This document shows, piece after piece, positions 1-8,990 of a stretch of DNA of 24,384 nt. Both the position numbers and the translations under genes were made by a program. The DNA comes from Isoetes engelmannii. Taxonomy: Eukaryota > Streptophyta > Lycopodiopsida > Isoetales > Isoetaceae. The stretch's first letter is position 1, and each line of letters opens with the position of its first letter. The stretch covers positions 1 through 24,384 of the forward strand of contig JAANSK020207757.1 in NCBI GenBank assembly GCA_011763485.2. Direction: 5' to 3'. The notes under the pieces are model-generated. The model did not search any database. It was given only the letters and a program-made list of their open reading frames with translations, and was not told where the DNA came from.

Positions 1-620
1 GATCTTATGTCTTGTTCATCTGCCCAGCATGTAATCTTAGACTCAAGCATTGATGCAAATAGTTTAGCAAATGCATTGCAACTAGAATGGTTCTATAATT
101 TCTAATATCGTCCTTATCACCAGTCTTATGCACAGGAACAACTCTATTTAGACACCATTCTTTAGGAAAATATCCTCTCAAGAGTGCTTTATTGGATAGA
201 TCTGCCAAAATGCTACAAAGCTCGTCTCCTCCCCGTTTAAAAAGCTCAATGACATACCTCTTGAATCGCAAGTGCACCCATTTTTCATTTTTTGTAAGGC
301 CATTTGTACCTCTCCTTCTGTGAATATAGGTGTAGCTTCCCCTGCGCAATCCAAATTACATGTATCTGTTGTGCTATATAACTCTGAAACCAAAGATAGA
401 AGAACATTTTTAGTTATATCTCCAATTTCTGTCTTACCAGATGACCTGTTCCAAAAACTTCTTGGATCTATATCCCTTTCCAGATGTCTGCGCATCCAAT
501 CTCTCTTTTTTTGCTTCACTAAAACTTTGTACTGCTTGTGAACATTGGGATCTATAGATTTCGTGTACTCTATTATTTCAGAGCAAAGCTCAACAAATTT
601 ATTGCGAGATAATATTCATT
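1..620 (-). mobile_element. LINE reverse-transcriptase fragment, decayed
   Basis: Minus-strand translation reads as the linker and start of the reverse transcriptase of a plant non-LTR retrotransposon. From about 610 down it carries a basic stretch (KKRDWMRRH), then DPRSFWNR, then FTEGEVQMALQKMKNG. This is followed by the fingers region with FPKEWCLNRVVPVHKTGD and IRNYRTI, and finally LFASMLESKI near position 30. The RT fold is known to continue to a [FY]xDD motif, which would lie left of position 1 and cannot be seen. The reading frame changes at least twice, near 270 and near 70-100, so this copy is dead. No endonuclease domain, poly-A tail or target-site duplication is visible. The family is clear from FPKEW...VPVHK.GD...NYR; the clade is not. 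Confidence 0.85.
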
Positions 621-1560
621 TGTTCGTGATTTCAAAGAGCAGAGTTGTCCTCTATTGACAATATGAGGCTGGAGTGTTGGAATCAGATGGGGTTCAAATC
701 CCCATCCTCCTTTAGTATTTTTGTGTCTTTGTATCGTCTCTGTACAGTAGATGTCATCCGTTTATTATACACGTATTATGTGCATAGGAACCATTGGGCT
801 CATGAAATGACTGGGCCAAAAAATAGGGGGAGTCAAACAGCCCTTGTTTAAGATTCCGATTTATCGGCAGAATATATGATCCAAGGGCCACCAAAAACGA
901 TAGGTACATACACGGTTGAGATGCAAAAGAAAAAACCCTTGACCTTTTAGAAAATCTTTTAGAAAAGGGAATGGCTAGATTCGGCATATTAAAAACGATA
1001 AAAGCAACTCTTATCCCAAACGAAGAACAAGTCTCGTCTTGTGGTGCAGCACGTTGGTCAGTTTTGACGGTGTTGATTGAAGCAGCAAGGAAGCACCCTC
1101 TTGTAGCAGTGGCACATGGAGGCCTTTATACCTTCCAGACCTAATCGCCTGGCCTGGCTTATGGCAAGAGTCGCCTATTTGCTCATCTGGGGAGCGGCTT
1201 ACATCTTCGTCATTCTCAGATCTCTTGCTTGCTGGCTCCGTTAATCTCCTTCAACACACGTAACATTGTGGATGGATTATCATCTGTTTTTTTTTTGGAG
1301 TCATCTGAACAGGTACTATTATGTTTTGGGGCGAGAAAGTAATTGTGCCTTTTTCGTGCCTTTGAAGCATTATAAGCATCGTCAACTGCCTAGTTTTTGC
1401 ACTGAACAGTGGATAACATATGTTCAGAAAAATTGGGAACAAAGAGGGGTTAATCAGATTATTAGTGAGGACAGTTTCTAAATTCAATAATGATAATAAA
1501 AAAGCGAAGATTTGCAAGATTTACAATGGTTTGGCATGTCACCTGAGATTGGATTGACAA
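621..1560. other. Intergenic DNA, no gene recognised
   Basis: I see no coding sequence with family features here. Short open frames on both strands have no recognisable motif. The only notable item is a tRNA T-arm-like hairpin at 687-705, listed separately. Confidence 0.5.
687..705 (+). other. tRNA T-arm / Pol III B-box-like hairpin
   Basis: A 6-bp stem (ATGGGG/CCCCAT) closes a 7-nt TTCAAAT loop. It contains GGTTCAAATCC, which fits the B-box consensus of tRNA genes and tRNA-derived SINEs. I could not fold a full cloverleaf around it or place a convincing A-box 30-60 bases upstream, so it is at most a tRNA fragment or SINE remnant, or chance. Confidence 0.3.
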
Positions 1561-1570
1561 AATATGCAAA

Positions 1571-1690
1571 ATGCTGATGGGATTTGATGAACTGCAAAGA
1601 TATACAGGACGCTGGGAGCTCATAAAGATTAAGGAATTGGAAGGAAACAGATTGAGAGATCTTGTTCAGGTGTTAACAATGAATGTATAG
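1571..1690 (+). other. Possible exon-like short frame, unrecognised
   Basis: A 39-codon frame starts at ATG 1571 and is rich in charged residues (GRWELIKIKELEGNRLRDLV), suggesting an amphipathic helix. A CAG|GTGTTA splice donor candidate lies at 1669/1670, so it could be one exon of a broken or unseen gene. I do not recognise the family and see no joining exons. It may be an exon fragment left by transposition, or chance. Confidence 0.2.
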
Positions 1691-2445
1691 CTTAAATGTT
1701 TGTTTAATAGCTCAAAAAGGGAATGTGCAAAAGTACTTCCAATTGCCTAATAAATATGCTCCAAATTGCCTAAGTAAGTATACAGCAGGGTAATGAATAT
1801 CCTTCCAATTGCCTATGGGCAAAACCAAAGGATAGTTGAGAAAGATGCTACACATGATCCAAATGTGTTGTGACTATATTTCCACCTTGAAGAAACCAAG
1901 TAAGATGGTGCAAAGGGATGCCACAAAGCTGCACGAATGTCTTGAGTGTATTTCAAATGTGCACATTTATGAAAGCAAAATATAAACTTCATTACAGTGG
2001 ATGCCACAAAGCTGCAGGAGTGCCTTGAGTGTGATCTGTCATATTTCAGATGAGCAAATGTTTGTTCAATAGCTCAGGAAGGGAATGTGCAAATGTACTT
2101 CCAATTGCCTAATAAATACTTCCAATTGTCTAATAAGCATACAGCAGCCTAATGAATATACTTCCAATTTCAAGGAATGCCTCGAGTGTGATCTGTCATA
2201 TTTCAGATAAGCACATTTTATGAAAAAACAAAATATGAACTTCATTACAATGGCTGCCACAAAGCTGCGGGAATGTCTTCAGAGTGTGATATAAACTTCA
2301 CTACAATGAATGCCACAAAGCTGCAGGAATGTCCCGAGTGTGATTTGTCATATTTCAGATGAGCACGTTTCATGAAAACAAATTATGAACTTCATTACAT
2401 GCACACACATTTGATGAAAACAAAATATAAACTTCATTACAGTGT
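1690..2445. repeat. Nested, degenerate tandem-repeat array
   Basis: A unit of about 80-90 bp (GCCACAAAGCTGCAGGAATG ... TGATCTGTCATATTTCAGAT ... AAACTTCATTACA) recurs at about 1919, 2000, 2172 (partial), 2254 (short), 2310 and 2402 (partial). Blocks of about 120 bp beginning TTTGTT(T/C)AATAGCTCA at 1698 and 2060 form a higher-order repeat about 360 bp apart. Inside them TTCCAATTGCCTAATAAATA recurs at shorter spacing. The copies differ by substitutions and indels, so the array is old. No coding frame persists through it. Confidence 0.8.
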
Positions 2446-3058
2446 ACATGGTCAGTAGATGTCCATCGGGATCCCCTTTGAAATACCATGTAAGATGAAC
2501 GCCATTTTGGCCAATTCGTGTATGCCTTTTAGAATCAAGATTTAAGTGATGACATTTTCCTTGGTCACATTTTAAGTGGCTCTTCCGACCATAATGACCA
2601 GCAAAGTTATGTTTTGAGGATTTGAGATTACTGATGCATCACAAGAATGTTAATTCTTTGATTGCATTTTGATTGCATCCAAATGCATATGCAAAGTGTG
2701 TTTGGACATGCAGAATTTAAAACAAAGGCTTTGAAACATGCTACTTATACAAATATTGTACATTTCCACCTTCACACAGTCTCATTTAAGAACTTTGCAG
2801 CATAATTTCGATTTAAATAAATAGAATATCAACCAGACCATAAAAGTGAAGAAGCAACCTTCAATACGACGATCATCTATAAGCCACAGGCTTGCTAATA
2901 TCAAACAGCGGTAAAAGATGTGTTTAAGGCCTAAAACTGAGCAAGCCTGTGAGCTATTTTCAATATGATGATCATCTATAGGCCACAGGCTTGCTATCGA
3001 GCTAAGCCTGTTTAGCCAAAACATAAATATATGATTATTTACATATCCAAGTCCAGCT
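2446..3058. other. Intergenic DNA downstream of the F-box gene
   Basis: AT-rich and without recognisable coding. It must contain the 3' untranslated region and polyadenylation site of the minus-strand F-box gene, but I cannot place the site. The 2861-2997 duplication lies inside it. Confidence 0.5.
2861..2997. repeat. Direct duplication, 38 bp, spacing 99 bp
   Basis: TTCAATACGACGATCATCTA... at about 2861 recurs at about 2960 as TTCAATATGATGATCATCTA.... Both copies run on into AGCCACAGGCTTGCTA or GGCCACAGGCTTGCTA. Only a few substitutions separate them. The element CAAGCCTGTG also appears inverted between the copies. Confidence 0.8.
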
Positions 3059-5598
3059 CTAGCAACTTGAATACATGACCTCCCTGAAAATGAGCAAATA
3101 CAAACTTGTAAATATACAGCCCAAAATTATTCATGTATCAAGAATACAAACTAATAGTCACCTTAGTGCCTCATCAAATTCCTCATCATTGGCGCAATTA
3201 TAACCAAGCCAATATGCACGGGCTGGAGTGTAAAAACATATTTAGTAAACAGAATCCAAGATACATTCGAAGTTACAGTAATATTGTACATACCAAGCCT
3301 CCCAGTCCCTAAAAAAGGTTCTGCTTCCTCCATCACAACAATGCCATGTTCCTGCATATGTGAATATTAGGTCCAATGTAATGGTTAAACGTTCCTTTTG
3401 CAGAAAAAGAACTCACTCTGTCATCATCTTCGGGAGAAAATCGGAGATCAAAACATCGTCCAGATACAGTACAAACAAGCAACTCATTTGATGGGTCCAG
3501 GACAGTTTCGCGACAGTTATCATCACAAACTGCAACCACATATTAGGCTATTTTTTGTCAGGCATAATATATGGTCCTCAAATTAACCCCAGAAATCATA
3601 GTACCCACATAGAGGAATTGTTAGAAACTGTCTACAATGCGCATGCAAAACTTATCTCGAACATATCCCATACCGTGAGCACATCCAGTCTTCTCGCAAA
3701 CAAAGACATCGCCAATCTGATGATATGAGCAAGTCTTTCCTGAGCAACAATGATTTCCCGTAAATGCATCCACGAGCTTTTTGCTTTTTTTCCAGGCTGT
3801 AACTTGCTCAGCCACCGTTTCATCGACTATTGGCATATCATCAATAACCTGCAAAGCATTGCATAAGCTCTAGCAGAAGATAGATCTGAGATACATAAGT
3901 TAAAACTTTTTCAAAATACAAAACCTGAGATCGTAGAGGTGCTTGACTACGCTTCGCTGCTTGCATTTGCAAGTAATACTCCCGAAACTCAATGGGTGTA
4001 TTTCTGACGAACTCTATCATGTCTGCCCTGTCACGCTAGTGAAATGAAGCATGCATTAAGACATATTCAAGACCACCATTTGACACAAAACGATTCTTTC
4101 TCAATTTTTATTTGGCGCAGAAATAGCTTTCTCAAACTTGAGAGAAACTCTTACAACAATGCATACCTCAAAGTAGAGCTGCTTCCAAGCAGTTCCCCTG
4201 GGCTTTGCAGAATAGCCAAGCTGTAGAGGCAGGCCCCATCTTAAGCAATACCTAAGAAACCATTTTTTTATTTTTTTTGAACAAAAACAAGTAAAATTCA
4301 ACTCCAGGCTAATAAATGGCAGAAGGCAACTCACAATCTCCTCCAAAGAGCTTCATCTGACGCCGCAAACCTTAGAAACTGGCACACTTTAGCACAGGTT
4401 GAAAGGTCCTAACCAATTGCAACATTCATGAAAAGGTAAGAGCCAAAAATCAGACAACCGTTGGTCTTAGATATGGAATATAAACCTCAGAGGACAGGAA
4501 CTTCAGTATGTTCCTGAAAAGTTCAGGAGGAACTCCTGCGAAGCTTCCAGAAAGAATTCCACTCCTGGCGTTACACTCGATTGCCTCCAAGCGTCTCTTT
4601 TTGTAAGGTCTCTCATCCTACACAAATGACGCATTACCATAAAGAAAAGAAAATGCATGTAATTATGCATACACGTAAAGAAACTGCAATGTGAACAATC
4701 AATGACATAAACAACATCCTAACCACGAAGTTCGCTCTGCTGCATACCTCTTTTACAGTAATGTTTTGGAAGTTGACGTCGGTTGTGGCCAATCACAACA
4801 CCAACATTCTCTGGTCCCTGTTACTGCCAGGGTTGCCAGTAACTCCCAAGATTTTAGAGGACATTTAATAAAATATAAGTTTTTGTAATCCCCACAAATT
4901 AAGTTAATGTGACAGTAGCACAATACAAGAACTTCTTGAGCCACAAAGTAGATAAATAAACAAAATAAATTTGAGAATCAAAAGCAGAATACAGAAAACC
5001 AGTTTAACCAATATGAAATTGATTGAAACAATCTGCTAAGCATAAGAGTGAATTACTGAAACATTAGAGAAAAGTAGTCTAGCAACCAGGAAAGGAAAAA
5101 AGAAGAAAATGTCAAAAATACAACCAATATGAAATTGATTGAAACAGTCTGCTAAGCATAACAGTAAAATACTGAAACATTAGAAGAAGGTAGACTAGCA
5201 ACCAGGAAAGGAAAAAAGAAAGAAAATGTTAAAAATACAAGTAGTGAAACCCAAGAACATCTCAATGAAAAACAAATCCAAGGTCTGAAATTTACAGAAA
5301 TCAGAATCTCAAAACTCCGTATAAGGAAAATACTCACCCTTTGGACATCGTGGCCCTCATCTGTTTCAGAATTAGCTTCATCCTCCAATGACTCTTCTAT
5401 TTGCTCCTCCTCATCGTGTTCTTCATCATCATCATCATCCTCTTCTTTTTCTTCTTGTACTTCATCCTCATCATCTTCTTCTTGACTTACTTCCAGCAAC
5501 TGGGCCATTATATCTTCCTCTAGTTCTCCACCATAGTCCTCTAAATCATCATCCTTGGCCTCCTTTTGCTTTAGAGGGGATTCCTCTGCATTTGCCAT
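3059..5598 (-). CDS. SKIP31: F-box protein, SKIP31-like (SCF ubiquitin ligase subunit)
   Basis: Ten exons on the minus strand join in phase with GT-AG introns: 5598-5338, 4617-4486, 4408-4335, 4251-4167, 4035-3925, 3848-3674, 3529-3417, 3351-3294, 3222-3162 and 3083-3059. The product is about 364 residues. Residues 1-87 are very acidic. An F-box follows at about 116-155 ([20 protein letters not shown]), then [15 protein letters not shown]. The C-terminal half carries the SKIP31 Cys-rich signature: [39 protein letters not shown] and [20 protein letters not shown]. The F-box binds SKP1/ASK. Arabidopsis SKIP31 (about 316 residues) is reported to act in jasmonate-repressor turnover; whether this holds here is inference. 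The start is the ATG at 5598, because the frame upstream contains no ATG. The last tiny exon is uncertain: reading past the exon-9 donor stops at once (...EALR). No disabling change is seen. Confidence 0.93.
5006..5239. repeat. Tandem duplication, period 116 bp, in SKIP31 intron 1
   Basis: AACCAATATGAAATTGATTG at 5006 recurs at 5122, and the similarity continues for the whole 116-bp unit through GCAACCAGGAAAGGAAAAAA to about 5239. A small number of substitutions and short indels separate the copies. The duplication lies wholly within the first intron and does not touch its splice sites. Confidence 0.9.
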
Positions 5599-5635
5599 AG
5601 CTGGATCTCCCCCCAACAAAAGCAAGACTGGACCT

Positions 5636-5660
5636 TTCTTCTTCTTCTTCTTCTTCTTCA
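5636..5660. repeat. CTT/GAA trinucleotide microsatellite
   Basis: About eight CTT units on the plus strand (GAAGAAG on the SKIP31 sense strand) lie about 40 bases upstream of its ATG, probably in the 5' untranslated region. Confidence 0.9.
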
Positions 5661-6605
5661 CATAGCAAGACCTTCACAATTATACACCACAGCCCAAGTC
5701 CTGGCGGTCATTTTATAGGGTAACTTGGAGGAATGGATTTGCCGGAACGCCATAGCCACGAGGTAAAGGGGACCAGGTCTATAATTTCCATTTTTTCCAA
5801 AGGATCTTGATGCGAATATGGAGCCCGTAAAGGCCTGTGGGCCGTGTTATTTTTCCGGCGGCGAGAAAGGTAGTTAGACGTTTGCCGTCGATCTAAATTT
5901 TTAACAACCCTACCCTATAATGTACATTTCTCAAACAAATTCTCTCTCTTCAGCTGTTTCCATGTCCGTGCATTTTGGGGTTTGAAGAACCATTCGAAAT
6001 AGTCACACATACCTATCTTAAAAGAGCAAAATAAGACACACGATATGTCTATGATTCCCAGTTTGGCTGTGACTGGCATGGTATTGGCCACTCCCTAGCT
6101 ACTGCCAGTAGTAGCCAATAGAACCACATTCGAATCAGTTTACTCTTCCATAATGAGGGTCTGCAATTTAGTACAAGGAGAGTCCTAAGGGACGGTTTAC
6201 ATGCATTGTCGCCTCTCACGGTGCCATATTTTGCTCTGTGCAAGGAATTAGATTCTGTGACGGTCTGTGAAAAATGGCTCAACATCATGCTTCTTGACGC
6301 CGCATATAAGCGCCCCTAGGCGTTAAGGTAAATCAGTTCTCCTCCTTTGGTTGTAGGAGTGACCAATGAGTCTCCAAGAAGAGGGTTTTATGAGGATGTA
6401 ATGCCTCTATAAAATTTATCGACAAATGGCAATCTATTATGTTTAAGTTAAGAATTGAATTGAATTGCATTGTTTAAGAATTGCGTACTAGTGATTCAGT
6501 GGTTGGATTTGCGAGGATGCAATTTTTCTCGGCAAATCCAACTTTAGCGAGAATTGCGGTCAGATAATGTATTTTACTATTTTGGTGTTGTTCAAGTTTC
6601 AGGAA
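5661..6605. other. Intergenic DNA; likely holds SKIP31 promoter
   Basis: The region upstream of SKIP31 must contain its promoter on the minus strand. I find no unambiguous TATA box at a fixed distance; the stretch around 5830-5890 is locally GC-rich. No gene is recognised between 5700 and 6600. Confidence 0.4.
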
Positions 6606-7670
6606 GGAGAAATTTTTGACACTTGGAAATTTTGGCGAGAAATTTCCAGTTGATCTGGCAGGGCGACGCCGCGAGGCAGGGATCAACTTATAAGGGTAGA
6701 CCCTACTTATTTTTCTAAGGGCATATTTTTAGTTGCCCTTTTCTGGGAAGGTTAAAATTTTATCACCCCTTTTTATTTCATGATACAATCAAGCCTCGAA
6801 TTTAGATTTTTAATCAACCAGCAAAAATTCTGCTCTTTATTTGTATTTACTGGATTTTTGTGAAGAAAACGTCCAGTTTGCTGGATTTTACATTAATTTT
6901 ATAAAATTTTGATCAAAAATTTGCTATCATTTGCTTTATCATATCGGATTTTAACAACTTTACTCCAATTTCGACCCTTGGGTACAATGTAGTTTGCTTC
7001 TATTTACTATAAAACACATTTTAAAAAAACATCTATCTATAAACGCACACATTTATAGAAAATAGAGTAGTTTTTGTTTTAAAAGATAGCAGTTTATATT
7101 TATAGACACCACCATAGCTTATATTCAAGTAAAAATTAGAGTAGTATATAAGATAAGGTAACTCTCGAAGATCAAACTACCAAACAACTTTCTACAATTC
7201 TCTAATATGTCTCTTCTTCGCATTCATCCATTCCTTGTAAATAGAAGACCAATCAACTTCTTTCATGTTCTTCGGTCCGTTTAATTATATAAACATTAAT
7301 AGATCTAAGCGTTTCAAAATTTGGCTTTTTTATGATAGATTTTTCAATTTTTGGCTTTTCTAAAATGATATATAATATGGTATACTAGTACTAGATATAA
7401 TAGTTATTGACCTTAATAAAATTTTAAGGGTTTTTCTAATCCTTGCCCTTATTTTCAAGGTTGACTATTTTTTTGCCCTTTCAAGGGGAAGGGTATTTTT
7501 TTCATGCCACCCTTATTTATAATGGCTATAAACTTTTTTCCCTTCTTTTGCAGGGGAGGAGACCTATTTAAGGGTGGGCAGGCCATGAAAGTTGATCACT
7601 GCGCGAGTGGCCCTGCCACCAGATCAGCTAGAAATTTCACGCCAAAATTTCCAAGTGGCAAAAATTCTCC
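6606..7670. mobile_element. Inverted-repeat (foldback-type) element, about 1.07 kb
   Basis: The segment 6606-6689 matches the reverse complement of 7589-7670. GGAGAA(A)TTTTTG, CACTTGGAAATTTTGGCG, GAAATTTC and GATCTGG occur in order in both arms, followed by GC-rich sequence and GATCAACTT. About nine in ten positions agree over the outer 53 bp. The interior is very AT-rich and carries several CCCTT/AAGGG motifs but no coding sequence. This looks like a non-autonomous DNA transposon with long terminal inverted repeats, or two opposed copies of a repeat. The outer ends and target duplication are not resolved. Confidence 0.65.
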
Positions 7671-8990
7671 AACAAAATTTTTGTTACCTTGAAATTTTTT
7701 CCCATTTTGCTCCGGAAGATCTCTGGCGCCAGGGCTATTGCAGGTTGATTCTTGCGACATTTTTGTAGATCATGGCTCTAAAGTGCTTGAACTTTTTTGC
7801 AGAAGGTGAGCACTTGCCATCGCCACGATTTCTAAACAGTATTTGGAGTATTTGGAGTGCAGTTTAGGTTCTTAGGTTTTTGGAGGATCTTGAAATGTTT
7901 TGGCGAGTCTGCATTGCTTTTAGCGACTCTGTGCAGCGGCATTTAGGTAATACTTGTAACTTGTGAGTCAATTTTATGTTTTCATGATTTTTCCTTTCTA
8001 ACTGTTCTTTTCTTGCAGATCTTACTTGTTAATCAGAAAGGAGTCGGTCTTAAAGTCTGGATCCAATATGGCTGCAAAGAGGTCTTTCTTAGTGATTTTA
8101 TGTGTGTTTTTTAGTAGGTTGGAGCCGTCCTTTGCTCTGAGCATCAAGCAGAAAGTACATGCAAATGGTAGATCAGCTGGTGTTGGAGCTGATATAGTGC
8201 CGGACAGTATTGGACTTGATGTAATGGACGAAAGTGTTTGACAAAATATAGATGGGTTGTTTAATCAATTTCAAGGTCCAGAACTTGACATTCTCGGGAA
8301 ATGGACTCGCATATACGGCCGAAAAGAAGAGGACTCTCTCCTCAAAGCCCCAAGTGGCGAGATAAGTGGGGTTGTTGTTGTACCTCGGGTCGAACATAGC
8401 GCCAACGTTGATGGTGTCAAAAGGATCCTCGAGAACTCCCCTAGTCGGTGTAGCTGTCCAGAGCGCCCTCCTGACGGGTGAGCCCCTGGTAGCAAGATAA
8501 AGAGAGTTGTTGCTGTAGCTGGGGTCGCACATATCGCACCACCTTCAGTGACAAGACAATTCTGCAAAACGATAAGCAAGGAAAAGAGCCCTAAGGTAAG
8601 GTCTAGTTTGCAGGGAAAAGCAAGGTGGGAAGTGAGCTAAGACAGCAAGGATACAAAGGTAAGATCGCAACAGAGGATCCGGTCGAGGTCGAGTCGAGCG
8701 AAGGTTGAGGAGAGCAAAGGAGGGGTAAGAGGCACAATGATGTGAACCAACCCTTTGATGTCGAACCCCCAACTATCCCGCTGCCCTTGGTTACCTGTCG
8801 TGTGGTACCCGGACTTTATGAAGCAATGCCAAGGACGCATCATCAGCGATGCAGTTGTTTCCGACCCCGAAGGTATCTGAGACTTTCGATGCAATTGGCG
8901 TGGGAATAGTTTCGTCATAAGGGAAGGATGCATTTAGACATCATAGCATGCGGTTGTTTAGGCCATAATGGGAATATGACCATTCCTTAC
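7671..8990. other. Unassigned region, possibly partly retroelement interior
   Basis: No coding family is recognised. A small plus-strand frame at 8068-8241 (57 codons) begins MAAKRSFLVILCVFFSRLEP, which resembles a secretory signal peptide, but it has no known homologue that I recognise. Part of the stretch may belong to the interior of the LTR element whose end lies at 9342-10829. The 5' limit of that element cannot be seen. Confidence 0.35.
8357..8540. repeat. Diverged tandem duplication, period about 135 bp
   Basis: The segment at 8357-8403 (GCGAGATAAGTGGGGTTGTT ... ACATAGCGCC) recurs at 8492-8540 as GCAAGATAAAGAGAGTTGTT ... ACATATCGCACC. On the minus strand both copies lie in one open frame and give related peptides beginning MFDPRYNNNPTYLAT and MCDPSYSNNSLYLAT. 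Confidence 0.7.

Noticed and set aside
5388-5600. Plus-strand frame rich in His and Leu opposite SKIP31 exon 1
   Set aside because: It is the antisense shadow of the Glu/Asp-rich exon and has no independent support.
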